Positions 1-9,126 of a stretch of DNA of 64,000 nt are shown piece after piece. The stretch covers positions 5,394,001-5,458,000 of the forward strand of contig CBDETS010000007.1 in NCBI GenBank assembly GCA_965242975.1. The letters run 5' to 3'. Numbering within the stretch: the first letter of the stretch is position 1; every line of letters starts with the position of its first letter. The DNA comes from JAPPHA01 sp965242975. Lineage in GTDB: Bacteria > Pseudomonadota > Alphaproteobacteria > Rhodobacterales > Rhodobacteraceae. The position numbers and the translations under genes were made by a program. The notes below the pieces were generated by a model. The model did not search any database and was not told where the DNA came from. It was given only the letters and a program-made list of their open reading frames with translations.

Positions 1-1395
1 CGCCGCGCGTATTTCGGCCAAAACCGCCCGCTCGTCGATCTGCGTCAAACGGCCATGTTCAACGACTGTGACGCCATCAACGATCACGCGGTCGATCGAG
101 CTTCCATTCTCGCAGTAGACCAAATGCTTGCACAGGTCGTTCAACGGCGTGAACGCCAGTTCATCCATTCGCAGCAAGATCAGATCGGCGCATTTGCCCG
201 GTTCGAGGGAACCGGTCACGTCGCCGAGACCGGCCGAACGCGCACCGCCGATGGTTGCGGCCGCCAGGACTTCGGACGCCGTCAGCCACCGGCTGAAATC
301 TGGCCCCGTGGCACTCTGAACCAGAGCTGCCACGCGCATGACATCAAAGATTCTGGCGGAGTCATTCGAGCAAACTCCATCTGTGCCCAAGGCGAGAATG
401 GCTCCCGCGTCCATCAAACGCCGGACCGGCGCAACACCTGCGCCAAGTTTCAGATTGGAGATGGCGTTGTGGGCGACAGAACATCCCGACTCTCCAATGA
501 GATCGATATCCGAATCGTTAACCCAGACAGAATGGGCAATCGTGACGTTTCGGGTCAGGATGCCGAGGTCATGCATGTAGCGGATCAGGCTCGTGCCATG
601 GAATTCGGGTCCGGTCACGGCCTGGGTCTTGGTTTCCAGAACGTGCGTATGAAATGGTACTTTCCGTTCGGACGCAAGTTCGCTGCAGGCGCACAGAAGA
701 TCCGGCGTACAGCGTTGTGGTGCAGACGGAGCGATCATGAAGCGCAATCGTCCATCGTCATCATGGAAGCGGGAAAACGCTTCCTTGCAATAATCGACAT
801 AAGCCTCCGCGGTGATCATCGGCCCGAAATCCAGCCGTGCCTGCAGGTCGGTCGGCAGGATTTCACGCGCATATGGCAAGGCGTCCAACGGGTGGACATT
901 CATCACTGCGCTCGCGACATTGGCCCGGATGCCGATATCCTCATAGGCACGGAAGACCATCGACAAACGGTCGTGATCGTGATGCGGTGGATCGAAGAAG
1001 TCGTCGCACATCAACGTCACGCCGTTCTTCATCGATTCCATCGCGAGCAGCAGGGACCGGAGATAGACAAGCCGCGGCGGCAACAATGGCCCCATCAGCA
1101 ACGGATAGGCGTAAAGCAGCCAGAGTTCGAGTGGTAGACGCTCGTAACGTCCCCGAAAGAAAGTCTCACTCGAGTGGGTATGCGCGTTCACCAGTCCCGG
1201 CATGGCCAGTTTGCCGGCACCATCAATGACGGCGGTCCCTGGCGGCGCTTCGAGGTTCGCATCGATCGCCGAAATCCTGTCGCCCTCGATCAGAATGTCG
1301 CCGACAAAGGGGTTGTCGAACTCACGGCCCCCCATCGCCAGAATTGTTGCGCCCCTGATGAGAGTGGCTTGGGGGATGGAGTTCGACTCAGACAC
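1..1395 (-). CDS. Amidohydrolase (SsnA/TrzA-type nucleobase deaminase), 3' end outside window
   Basis: Hydrolytic deaminase of the cytosine/guanine deaminase-like amidohydrolase superfamily, cytoplasmic. Metal ligands are visible: an HTH motif at residues 72-74 (NAHTHSSE), a second histidine with a downstream glutamate (FHTHVLET), a third histidine (TIAHSV) and the catalytic aspartate (LGTDG). The start is a GTG at 1395 that overlaps the last codons of the upstream permease gene by 8 bp, so it is translationally coupled as the last visible gene of the ABC-transporter operon. At least 465 codons lie in the window and the stop is beyond position 1. By context the likely substrate is a purine or related base imported by the Bmp-type transporter; guanine, 8-oxoguanine or a triazine-like ring are all possible. 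The exact substrate cannot be read from sequence. Confidence 0.85.
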   Translation of the reverse strand, partial: MSESNSIPQATLIRGATILAMGGREFDNPFVGDILIEGDRISAIDANLEAPPGTAVIDGAGKLAMPGLVNAHTHSSETFFRGRYERLPLELWLLYAYPLLMGPLLPPRLVYLRSLLLAMESMKNGVTLMCDDFFDPPHHDHDRLSMVFRAYEDIGIRANVASAVMNVHPLDALPYAREILPTDLQARLDFGPMITAEAYVDYCKEAFSRFHDDDGRLRFMIAPSAPQRCTPDLLCACSELASERKVPFHTHVLETKTQAVTGPEFHGTSLIRYMHDLGILTRNVTIAHSVWVNDSDIDLIGESGCSVAHNAISNLKLGAGVAPVRRLMDAGAILALGTDGVCSNDSARIFDVMRVAALVQSATGPDFSRWLTASEVLAAATIGGARSAGLGDVTGSLEPGKCADLILLRMDELAFTPLNDLCKHLVYCENGSSIDRVIVDGVTVVEHGRLTQIDERAVLAEIRAA

Positions 1396-2281
1396 GGCTC
1401 TCCTCTCCGGTGAGGGTCGCTGCCCTGGCACCGCCACGCAATTTTCCGCTGACCCAAACACCGAGAATGGTCGCGAGATAAGGTAATGTCTGGAGCAGGC
1501 CATGGGGTATGTTGTCACCGAATGTCAACTGGGCGCGAACGCCAAGCACGCCGGCAATGGCGAAGAAAAGTGCCGCAAATGTACACCAGACAGGGTGTCC
1601 CGCACCAAAGATCACGGCAGCGAACGCCATGAAACCCCTGCCCGCCGTCATGTTCTGGGCAAAGATCTGCAGGCTGCCAGTGGCCAGTTCGGCGCCCCCG
1701 GCGGCGCACAACACTCCCCCGGCGGCCAGCGCAACCAGCCGTACGCGGGACGGGTCGGCGCCAACACTTCGGGCCGCAAACGGATGTTCGCCGCAGGCGG
1801 TCAGCCGTAATCCGAAACGGGTGCACCTCAACAGAACCCAGAGACCGAACACGACAATCGGCATCAGCAATACGAAAACCGACAATGCGCCGAATGCGCC
1901 AAAAGCCGGACCAGCCTTGGGCGCACCAATCGAGACCGTAATCGCGACTTGACTGCCCATGTAGGCTTCGACTGCAAAGGCAGTCCCTCCGAGCCCCAGC
2001 CCCGTCAATCCGAGGCCCGCAATGATCTGGTTGGCCTTGAGACGTTCGATGACGAACCAAAGCAGAACCGATGCCGCCATACAGAGACCGACTGCCAGCA
2101 GGAATCCCTGCAGGAATGAGCCCGTGATCGCAATTCCAAGAACCGTGGCGCAGGCACCAATAATCATCAGCCCTTCAAGACCAAGATTCCAGATTCCAGT
2201 CCGTTGAGCCAGAACACCTGCCATTGCGACATAGATCAGAGGTGTGCCTGACCGCAGGATGGCAATAATCATTTCATCCAT
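1388..2281 (-). CDS. ABC transporter permease, nucleoside/ribose-type (second permease)
   Basis: Inner-membrane permease of the BPD_transp_2 type (297 aa), strongly hydrophobic with about eight membrane segments. The N-terminus (TPLIYVAMAGVLAQRTGIWNLGLEGLM) is the hallmark of the second, YufQ/NupQ-like permease of Bmp-type nucleoside transporters. It overlaps the preceding permease gene by 8 bp and the following amidohydrolase by 8 bp, so the three are translated together. It should pair with the 346-aa permease to form the transmembrane channel. Substrate specificity lies mostly in the binding protein, so nucleoside or base uptake is an inference from the family. Confidence 0.9.
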   Translation of the reverse strand: MDEMIIAILRSGTPLIYVAMAGVLAQRTGIWNLGLEGLMIIGACATVLGIAITGSFLQGFLLAVGLCMAASVLLWFVIERLKANQIIAGLGLTGLGLGGTAFAVEAYMGSQVAITVSIGAPKAGPAFGAFGALSVFVLLMPIVVFGLWVLLRCTRFGLRLTACGEHPFAARSVGADPSRVRLVALAAGGVLCAAGGAELATGSLQIFAQNMTAGRGFMAFAAVIFGAGHPVWCTFAALFFAIAGVLGVRAQLTFGDNIPHGLLQTLPYLATILGVWVSGKLRGGARAATLTGEESRV

Positions 2282-3314
2282 TGGTGCGCTGCCCGATTCG
2301 GAGAAGCCGGTCCATGAAGGCTGATTTCGCCGTGATAAACAGCGCTATGGCCGCGTTGATGATGTCGATGGCCGAAGCCGGCAGTCCGACCATTATCGGC
2401 AGATAGAGTGCAGCCGAGGCCAGTCCGCCGAAAAAGACCGAGGCAACGGCTGTTCCAATCACCGATGTATTCGCGACCAGGGCAATCAGAATGGCAGTAA
2501 ACCCGTGGGCGGGAAGGAATCCACTGGAGATTCGTCCGTTAGGTCCCATGAATTCCAGGGTCCCCGCCAGGCCAGCCAATGCGCCGCTGATCAGAAAACT
2601 CGAAAGGCCGAGTTGCCACTGTTTCGCGCCGAGCCAGCGTATCATCTGACCATTGCGGCCTGCGAGACTCGCAAGGATGCCGAAGGCAGAGCGATTGACC
2701 AACAGCCACATGGCCACGCCCGTGACAAGGGCGGTGATGACGATGACGGGGGAGATCCCGAGCGAATCCGAGATGCGGTAGGAAGAATCGAGCGGCCGGC
2801 TGGATGCTTGCTGTCCGGAACCCGACGGATCCTTGAGCGGTCCCGACGTGACGTAGATCAACAAGAGGCTTGCCAGGAAATTGCCCATCAATGTGGTGAT
2901 TACTTCGTCCGTTCCCGACCTGATGCGGAGGAGACCGGGCCACAGAGCCCAGAATGCGCCACCGGCCATGCCGGCGGTGAAACACAGTGGAATGACGATG
3001 ACCGGTGGTGCTCCATTCAGCGCTTCTGCGCAAAACGCCGCGGCAATCGAGCCGATATAGAACTGCCCCTGTGCCCCGATGTTGAAGTAGCCGGCACGAA
3101 AACTGATGGCGACGCCCACGGCCGTGATGAACAGGGGTAGAGCCCATCGCAGGCTCTGCGCCGCCGCATTGGGATTCAGGAACGCGCCCTCGGCAATGCT
3201 GGTCAGGACCTGCGCTGCCGAATAACCGGAGGCCTGAAAGATCATTGAGCAGAGCAGCAAGGCGAAAAGCACGAAAACCAGGCTGCGCAAGACCGACGTC
3301 AATTGCCCGCTCAT
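2274..3314 (-). CDS. ABC transporter permease, nucleoside/ribose-type (first permease)
   Basis: Inner-membrane permease (346 aa) of the YufP/NupP type. It has an N-terminal membrane anchor, then the typical segment SFRAGYFNIGAQGQFYIGS with the conserved N-I-G-x-x-G-Q motif, followed by about eight further hydrophobic helices. Its ATG overlaps the stop of the ATPase gene (ATGA arrangement), and its own stop lies inside the next permease gene. Together with the 297-aa permease it would make the heterodimeric channel of a Bmp-dependent importer. Confidence 0.9.
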   Translation of the reverse strand: MSGQLTSVLRSLVFVLFALLLCSMIFQASGYSAAQVLTSIAEGAFLNPNAAAQSLRWALPLFITAVGVAISFRAGYFNIGAQGQFYIGSIAAAFCAEALNGAPPVIVIPLCFTAGMAGGAFWALWPGLLRIRSGTDEVITTLMGNFLASLLLIYVTSGPLKDPSGSGQQASSRPLDSSYRISDSLGISPVIVITALVTGVAMWLLVNRSAFGILASLAGRNGQMIRWLGAKQWQLGLSSFLISGALAGLAGTLEFMGPNGRISSGFLPAHGFTAILIALVANTSVIGTAVASVFFGGLASAALYLPIMVGLPASAIDIINAAIALFITAKSAFMDRLLRIGQRTNG

Positions 3315-4888
3315 TGGCTCGCGCCGGTCATGGCCGCACCGATGGCCTGAAGATCGTACGGCGGGGAATACTCGCCGGCAGACCGGCCCGACAGCATCAC
3401 GAGGACACGATCGCTGATGTCAAACAGTTCATCGAGGTCGGAAGAGATCAACAGCACGCCACATCCGCGGTCCCTTGCGGAACGAAGCGCATCCCAGACA
3501 AAGGCTGTTGCGCCGATATCGAGGCCACGGCCCGGTTGCGCCGCAACAATGAGCCGGGCATCATCGTCGATTTCGCGCGCCAGGATCAGCTTTTGGGCAT
3601 TGCCGCCCGAAAGGGACCCGGCCGGCTGATTGCAATCGTGGTAGAGGACGCCCCAGCGCGAAAGTACGGTATCGCACAAATCCCGCATCCGCGCCGGCCG
3701 GACGTACCGCAGCAGCGAACCTTGAAGCAGCGAACTTGAACCCCAGTTTTCCCACAGCGAACTGGTCAGGCTCAGACCTTCGGTATTGCGTTCAAATGGG
3801 ATTATTCTCAACCCCCGGTGGCGACGCTCGGTCAGGTTTTCGCGTGTGATGTCGGCTCCGGAAAACAGTACGCTGCCCGAGACCAGGTCCGCATGGCCGG
3901 CAATTGCCCGCACAAGGGTGCGCTGTCCGTTGCCTTCGATACCGGCAATTCCGACGATTTCGCCCGACCGCAGCGTGAATTCGACACGGGCAAGCGGCGG
4001 ACCTTCGGAATCGGCTGCCGTCGAAACATCCTGGAGCCTCAGAAGCGGCTGTGCGGAAGGGGCTTGCGTTTCAGCCACGTCCGAACGGTGGATAGACTCC
4101 TGCGCACTGGCGCCTGTCAGCGCCTTGATTTCGTCGTCTTCCCGCACAGTTGCACCATCGCCGATGATCATGCGCGCAAGGCTTGCGCTCTCGAGTTCCG
4201 TGCATGGCAGCGGGCCAGCGACATGCTTCCCACCGCGTAGCACCGTCACGGTATCAGCGACGGCGAGGACTTCGCGAATCTTGTGGAGAATCAAAACGAC
4301 CGTTACGCCCATTGATTTCAACCTGTGAATCCGGTCAAACAGAATCTCTATCCCGGAGGGCGACAGTACGGCCGTTGGTTCATCGAGAATCAGAAGTTTC
4401 GACTCGGTTACGAGTGCACGGGCAATCTCGACACCCTGCTGGATCTCGATTGGAAGGTCGCGGATTCGGCTGTTCGGGCTCACGGTAATTTCGAGATCCC
4501 GAAGATGCGACTCCCAACGCCGAGCCAGACTCCGACGGGAAAAAATCCCGCCTTTCCGCGCCGAGCCGAACTCCATAGCTTCCGCTATGGTGAAGGAGGG
4601 CGGCAGAGCGAAACTCTGGTGTACGAGTTCAACGCCCGCGGCCCGCGCCTTGGGAACGCTGCCCGTCGGCAGGAGGTTGCCTTTCACAAAGACTTGCCCG
4701 CGATCGGGTCTCAAGAGACCGGCGGCCACGTGTGCAAACGTGGTCTTTCCGGCACCGTTCTGGCCAACGACCGCATGGACCAAATCAGGCGCAAATTCGA
4801 TCGAAAGGTCTGAAACGGCCGTAACATGACCATATCGTACGGAAACGCCGCTGCAGCTTAATGCAGGCACGAGCGATTGACGTGTCAC
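3311..4888 (-). CDS. ABC transporter ATP-binding protein, two nucleotide-binding domains
   Basis: Cytoplasmic ATPase (525 aa) with two ABC domains in one chain, as in RbsA/YufO-type sugar and nucleoside importers. Domain 1 has Walker A GQNGAGKT near residue 41 and an unusual, weakly conserved signature region before LLILDEPTAVLSP. Domain 2 has the degenerate Walker A GIEGNGQRT typical of this family, and signature LSGGNAQK. The second site is therefore probably not a canonical hydrolysis site, which is usual here. Gene order is binding protein, ATPase, two permeases. The 63-bp gap to the binding-protein gene contains a perfect 11-bp hairpin, and the gene overlaps the next permease. Confidence 0.92.
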   Translation of the reverse strand: MTRQSLVPALSCSGVSVRYGHVTAVSDLSIEFAPDLVHAVVGQNGAGKTTFAHVAAGLLRPDRGQVFVKGNLLPTGSVPKARAAGVELVHQSFALPPSFTIAEAMEFGSARKGGIFSRRSLARRWESHLRDLEITVSPNSRIRDLPIEIQQGVEIARALVTESKLLILDEPTAVLSPSGIEILFDRIHRLKSMGVTVVLILHKIREVLAVADTVTVLRGGKHVAGPLPCTELESASLARMIIGDGATVREDDEIKALTGASAQESIHRSDVAETQAPSAQPLLRLQDVSTAADSEGPPLARVEFTLRSGEIVGIAGIEGNGQRTLVRAIAGHADLVSGSVLFSGADITRENLTERRHRGLRIIPFERNTEGLSLTSSLWENWGSSSLLQGSLLRYVRPARMRDLCDTVLSRWGVLYHDCNQPAGSLSGGNAQKLILAREIDDDARLIVAAQPGRGLDIGATAFVWDALRSARDRGCGVLLISSDLDELFDISDRVLVMLSGRSAGEYSPPYDLQAIGAAMTGASQ

Positions 4889-4915
4889 TTCTCAACCACG
4901 ATGAGTAATCGGGGA

Positions 4916-4943
4916 GAACCGGGCCACCCGCATGGCCCGGTTC
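4916..4943 (-). terminator. Intergenic hairpin between binding-protein and ATPase genes
   Basis: GAACCGGGCCA (4916-4926) pairs perfectly with TGGCCCGGTTC (4933-4943) around a 6-nt loop. It sits directly downstream of the binding-protein stop and upstream of the ATPase start in the direction of transcription. No T-run follows, so it is more likely a 3'-end stabiliser or partial terminator that raises binding-protein mRNA relative to the ATPase and permeases than a full terminator. Confidence 0.6.
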
Positions 4944-4951
4944 CGGTGTTT

Positions 4952-6019
4952 TCAAAGCTCGGTATCAAAGGGCACCTTGAGCGAGCCGTCGAGAATGGCT
5001 GCCCGTGCCGCCTGTACATCGGGCCAGGCCGCGTCAGACTTGGCATTGATGCGTGCCGGCCCCTGGTCTGCATAGAGCGGCGAGCGAATGAACTCGATGA
5101 CGCCAGTGCCGAGTCCGGTGTTGACATGGATGCCGCCGGCCCAGGCGCCGCCAAGGGCCTCGGAGACTTCGTTGTAGAGGGAAACCCCGAAGTCGAGACC
5201 GACGATGCTAATGATCGACGTTGGTCCATGGGGGTATTGTGCCGGGTCCAATGCGCTGACCATCCGCCCTTCAACTTCGTTGGCCGCGGCGATAATCCCG
5301 AAATCCGTCGCGGCCGCGTCGGTCTGGATATAGTCGATGCCGTCGCTGAACATCTGTGTCGCAATCTCCTGGCCTTTCGCCGGGTCCTGGAACGAACCGG
5401 CAAATGCCGCGGTGACCATGGCATCCGGATTGACCGATTGTGCCCCGGCCTTGAGTGCGTTGAAGTCGGCGTTGATCGGCGGAATGGAGATTCCCCCGAT
5501 GAAGCCGATTTTCCCGGTCTCGCTGACCATGGCCCCGAATATGCCGGACAAGTAGCATCCGAGGTAGTAGTCGTACGAGACCGTGACAACATTGGGAATC
5601 GGTGGATCCATCGGATCACCGAAAAGTTGAACCCATTTCGTATCCGGATAACGCGGTGCGACGGCCTGGAAGGGTTCCGTAACCTCATTGAACGTCGACA
5701 CGACAACGCGTGCACCGGCATCCCCGAGGGTCCTGAAAATGGTCTCGTACGTTGCCGGGTCCTGGGCATAGATGGTCCGGTACCCGAACCCCTGTTCGTC
5801 GGACAATAGCTTCAACTTGGAGATCATCGAATCCACGGGACCTGCATCTCCGGCAGCCTGTGTATGTACCAACGCAACCAGGCCAGAGGCAGCCCGGGCT
5901 GCAGCCGGTATCAGGCCGGATGCCAGCATGGCTACGCCCGCCCCACCTTGCAGGAAACGGCGGCGATTGGTGGTCAATGGGACCGGCCTCGTCACGCGAG
6001 CTGTTCTGGTTTTCATCAT
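4952..6019 (-). CDS. Bmp/PnrA-family substrate-binding protein, Tat-exported
   Basis: Periplasmic binding protein (355 aa) of the basic membrane protein family, which binds purine nucleosides in characterised members. The N-terminus carries a twin-arginine motif (NRRRFLQGG) followed by a hydrophobic stretch and an AARAA-like cleavage site near residue 44, so Tat export is predicted. The body shows the family pattern: a GFGYRTIYAQ strand, VVVSTFNEVTEPF, and GKIGFIGGISIPPINADFNALKAGA. Ligand could be a nucleoside, a base or another small polar compound. It is the first transporter gene after the NIPSNAP gene and is followed by a hairpin before the ATPase gene. Confidence 0.88.
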   Translation of the reverse strand: MMKTRTARVTRPVPLTTNRRRFLQGGAGVAMLASGLIPAAARAASGLVALVHTQAAGDAGPVDSMISKLKLLSDEQGFGYRTIYAQDPATYETIFRTLGDAGARVVVSTFNEVTEPFQAVAPRYPDTKWVQLFGDPMDPPIPNVVTVSYDYYLGCYLSGIFGAMVSETGKIGFIGGISIPPINADFNALKAGAQSVNPDAMVTAAFAGSFQDPAKGQEIATQMFSDGIDYIQTDAAATDFGIIAAANEVEGRMVSALDPAQYPHGPTSIISIVGLDFGVSLYNEVSEALGGAWAGGIHVNTGLGTGVIEFIRSPLYADQGPARINAKSDAAWPDVQAARAAILDGSLKVPFDTEL

Positions 6020-6097
6020 CTGTTCCTCCTGATTGAGTTGCTGATCGATATGTTCCCCGATCTTCTCGTTTTTCCGCTTGACGTTCCGGGCGTTGCC

Positions 6098-6436
6098 TCA
6101 GCAATCGGCGGACAACTCGATCACGGGCGAATATGGAGCAGGTTTCATGATCATCACGTCCTGCTTCAGGATGGCATCCATGGACCAGATCTCCGAAATG
6201 AACGCCTGCCAGTCGGGATCGGCATACATTGCGCCCCGACGCGTCTCGCGGTCGGCAAGGTTCATGTAGGCCCACATCAGAACAATGGTGTGCAGTCTGC
6301 CGATTTCCGAAACATAGAGTCCGACGAAACGGTTCAGGTGACGCTTCTGAATGGGCAGTCCCGTCGTCCTGTATTTTTTCATCCACTGTTCAACCGTACC
6401 CGGCCGAAACGTGTAGGTTCGGTGTTCCAGGATCAT
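6098..6436 (-). CDS. NIPSNAP family protein
   Basis: Small dimeric alpha/beta-barrel-type protein (112 aa). The start MILEHRTYTFRPGTVEQW is the classic NIPSNAP opening, with a terminal W-S-M-D-A-I-L-K-Q region. The ATG at 6436 is preceded by a strong GGAGGAGGG ribosome-binding site and overlaps the stop of the GMC oxidoreductase gene by 4 bp (ATGA), which decides this start over an upstream in-frame one. The biochemical role of bacterial NIPSNAP proteins is mostly unknown. Translational coupling to the oxidoreductase suggests a shared catabolic pathway. Confidence 0.85.
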   Translation of the reverse strand: MILEHRTYTFRPGTVEQWMKKYRTTGLPIQKRHLNRFVGLYVSEIGRLHTIVLMWAYMNLADRETRRGAMYADPDWQAFISEIWSMDAILKQDVMIMKPAPYSPVIELSADC

Positions 6437-8073
6437 GTCCCTCCTCCAGTACTTTGCTGCAGAATGAACTCGGCACATTTTTCGCCGATCATGATGGCCG
6501 GGGCATTGGTGTTTCCACTGGTGATGACGGGCATGATCGAGGCATCCGCAACACGAAGCCCCGCGAGTCCGTGAACCTTGAGTCGGGCATCGACCACGGC
6601 GAGTTCATCCACGCCCATCTTGCAGGTCCCGACCGGATGAAATGTCGTCATCGCTGACTCCCGGAGCCAGTCTTCGATCGCGCCATCGCTGATTACGTCC
6701 CGCCCGGGCGCGAGTTCCCGGCCCCGGAACGGAGAAAATGCATTTTGGTTGATGATGGTGCGGGTCAAGCGGATACCTCGGATCATTGTCTGCAGATCGA
6801 CGTCGTTGAGAAGGTAATTCCCGAAGACCCGTGGTGGTTCCGACGGATCGGCTGAACGCAGGATGACTTCTCCGCGGCTTTCGGGCTTGACGGGTCCGAC
6901 GCGCAACGTGAACCCGTGGTTGGTTTCGGCGGGTTGCCGTCTGAACGGATTTGGGAAATTCAAATTGGCCGTCCGTTCCAGTGCCGGCATGAAATGCAAT
7001 TGAATGTCCGGAGCCTCCAACCCTTCACGGGACCGAAGAAAAGCCCCGGCTTCGTACGGAAAGGTCGTTACGATGCCCGTGCCCCAAATCAGTCCCTGAA
7101 TTATCGACAAGGCCAGTTTGTCTGCGCGCAAGTCAGCATGAAGCGTTACGGGTTTGGTGCATTCCCAGGACATGACGCAGTCCACATGATCCTGCAGGTT
7201 CTTTCCTACACCTGGCAGGTGGTGAACCGGAGCGATGCCATGCGGTCTGATTTCGCTTTCGGGGCCTATTCCGGAGAGTAGCAGAAGGTGTGGTGAATTC
7301 ACCGTCCCTGCCGAAAGAATAACTTCATGCTTGGCGAGGAATCTGGCCGACGATCCATCAAGGGATACATCGATTCCGACTGCTCTTCCGTCGTTGACGA
7401 CAATGCGTTCGGCGAGGGCATGGGTCAGGACCGTAAGGTTAGGCCGCTTCAGGACTGGCCGAAGAAAGGCCGATGATGCGGACCATCGCAAGCCACGTCG
7501 GATCGTAAAGTCGTAGCGCCCGACGCCGTCCTGCTCGGCGTCGTTGAAGTCGTCATTCACCGGATGACCAGCCTCTTCCCCTGCCTGACAGAAAACGTCG
7601 AGCAGAACATTCCGTCCGCGTGCCCGGCAGACGGTCAGTTCACCATCCGAGTTGTGATAGGCGCTCGAACGTTGCGTATGCCCTTCGGAGCGCAAGAATG
7701 CCGGAAGGACATCGTCATAGCTCCAGCCCGGCAACCCCCTTTGCGCCCAATCGTCGTAGTCACGCCGGTTGCCGCGCACATAGATCATCCCGTTGATCGT
7801 CGATGATCCACCAAGGACCTTTCCACGCGGCCAGAACAAGGAACGACCATTCAGTTTGGTTTCCGGCTCCGTGTGGTAGTGCCAATTGTAGATGCCGGAT
7901 TGGAACAGCTTGCCCATGAGCATGGGTAATCGGAACAGAATGTTCCGGTCCTGTCCCCCGGCTTCGACCAGAAGCACGCGCCGACCGGAGTCTTCGGACA
8001 GACGGTTCGCAAGCACACAGCCGGCCGATCCGGCACCGACGATAATGTAGTCATGTGTGTCCGTTGCCGCCAT
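6433..8073 (-). CDS. GMC-family FAD-dependent oxidoreductase (choline-dehydrogenase-like)
   Basis: Flavoprotein alcohol dehydrogenase/oxidase (546 aa). The N-terminal dinucleotide fold has G13-A-G-S-A-G18. GMC signature 1 is RGKVLGGSSTINGMI and signature 2 is GTVNSPHLLLLSGIG. The C-terminal catalytic region has HPVGTCKMG followed by NTNAPAIMI, supplying the active-site His and Asn. It starts 2 bp after the stop of the upstream uracil-DNA-glycosylase-like gene and overlaps the NIPSNAP gene. BetA-like sequence alone does not prove choline as substrate. In this operon an alcohol group on an imported nucleoside-like or osmolyte-like compound is equally possible. Confidence 0.88.
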   Translation of the reverse strand: MAATDTHDYIIVGAGSAGCVLANRLSEDSGRRVLLVEAGGQDRNILFRLPMLMGKLFQSGIYNWHYHTEPETKLNGRSLFWPRGKVLGGSSTINGMIYVRGNRRDYDDWAQRGLPGWSYDDVLPAFLRSEGHTQRSSAYHNSDGELTVCRARGRNVLLDVFCQAGEEAGHPVNDDFNDAEQDGVGRYDFTIRRGLRWSASSAFLRPVLKRPNLTVLTHALAERIVVNDGRAVGIDVSLDGSSARFLAKHEVILSAGTVNSPHLLLLSGIGPESEIRPHGIAPVHHLPGVGKNLQDHVDCVMSWECTKPVTLHADLRADKLALSIIQGLIWGTGIVTTFPYEAGAFLRSREGLEAPDIQLHFMPALERTANLNFPNPFRRQPAETNHGFTLRVGPVKPESRGEVILRSADPSEPPRVFGNYLLNDVDLQTMIRGIRLTRTIINQNAFSPFRGRELAPGRDVISDGAIEDWLRESAMTTFHPVGTCKMGVDELAVVDARLKVHGLAGLRVADASIMPVITSGNTNAPAIMIGEKCAEFILQQSTGGGT

Positions 8074-8075
8074 GG

Positions 8076-8927
8076 TTACCAGTCAACCGGCGAAACGCCC
8101 ATCGCCTTTAATTCAGTGTTGCAACAGAGGAAGGGGTTTGGCTGGGAGAGCACCGCGTCCGCATCGGCCGGGTGAGGTCGACGGATTGACGCGATGTTGC
8201 CTGCGTGGCCTTCGGAAACGCCCAACGTGTCGATCACATCAGCCGCGGCATTGCCGAATCCGATGATCACGAGGGGTGTTCCGCGGGCCATCAGGCAATT
8301 GAGTACGGCTTCGGCGAGCGGCCGCCAAAGTGGCAGATGCCCTTGTGTCTGATGTGGCCCGGGCTCGACGGTGAAACGAGTGAGTGTCAGTGAGGCGTTG
8401 AGCAACAACACACCCTGTGATTCAAGGTAACCGGCCAACCGATCCGGGGATTCGAACACCGGATTTCCCTGCTCGATTGCATTCAGTGCACTGGGCCAGT
8501 CAGCGAACGACCGTGCGAATGCCATGTCTTCGCTGCGGGCGGCCAAGAGCATCTGGAGATAGGCACGCAGACTCCGAGAGAACATTTTGTCCAGTTCGCG
8601 CCAACTGGAAAGGTTGCCGGCCTCGAATGCCCGCCCCGTCGCAAATCCCGGATCCGGATAAGGGTCCTGCCCAATGATCACGCAACGAACATGATTTGGA
8701 CCGAGGCCGTCAAAGGCCCTGAACAGGTGGGTGCCCTTCGGCATCCCCGGGAAAACCTGGCCACGCCGAACCGGGAAGATCGGTTCCCAAGGCTCCAGGG
8801 TCAGGTCCGGATCAACGGAATCAAATCCGAGGTTCACACCGTCAAATTCATCGCGCCAGAGATCCGGCAGATCAGACTTCCAGCCATCGAGGAATTCCTG
8901 CATTGCTGATCTGAACTGAACCGGCAT
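8076..8927 (-). CDS. Uracil-DNA glycosylase family 1-like protein
   Basis: Protein of 283 aa resembling Ung. Motif A reads IGQDPYPDPGFATGRAF, keeping the catalytic Asp and the Tyr, but with Pro where Ung has His (GQDPYH). The middle strand GVLLLNASLTL matches Ung's VLLLNAVLTV, and motif B reads RRPHPADA instead of HPSPLS. It would excise uracil from DNA in the cytoplasm, but the changed motifs leave activity open. The ATG at 8927 is preferred: the longer open frame begins at a TTG (8993) with no ribosome-binding site, close to the operator-like palindrome at 8998-9013. Its stop is 2 bp from the GMC oxidoreductase start, placing a repair-type gene at the head of a nucleobase catabolic operon. 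Confidence 0.75.
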   Translation of the reverse strand: MPVQFRSAMQEFLDGWKSDLPDLWRDEFDGVNLGFDSVDPDLTLEPWEPIFPVRRGQVFPGMPKGTHLFRAFDGLGPNHVRCVIIGQDPYPDPGFATGRAFEAGNLSSWRELDKMFSRSLRAYLQMLLAARSEDMAFARSFADWPSALNAIEQGNPVFESPDRLAGYLESQGVLLLNASLTLTRFTVEPGPHQTQGHLPLWRPLAEAVLNCLMARGTPLVIIGFGNAAADVIDTLGVSEGHAGNIASIRRPHPADADAVLSQPNPFLCCNTELKAMGVSPVDW

Positions 8928-8997
8928 CCGCGCTACCCGTTCCGACGGTGACAGGGCGCCGGAAACTGATCGTTTCGTCAGTTTATTTGACAATTTC

Positions 8998-9013
8998 TTG
9001 ACATTTTCGTCAA
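8998..9013. promoter_or_regulatory. RutR-type operator candidate
   Basis: TTGACATTTTCGTCAA is an inverted repeat with arms TTGAC and GTCAA and a 6-nt centre, giving 16 bp overall. The known RutR site is TTGACCA-N2-TGGTCAA, with the same outer arms and the same total length. It lies in the 199-bp intergenic region between the divergent operon (minus) and the RutR-like regulator gene (plus). A second partial arm pair (GTCA, 7 nt, TGAC) lies just left of it. Binding is an inference. Confidence 0.5.
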
Positions 9014-9126
9014 TAATTTTCTGAACGAAACGTCAACTTTTTCCTGTGACGTCGTCGATTTCTGAATTGTTACACGGTTTCGTAGCCGGTTTTCCGGCTT
9101 AGATTGTATGAGACTGCGGAGCCAGA

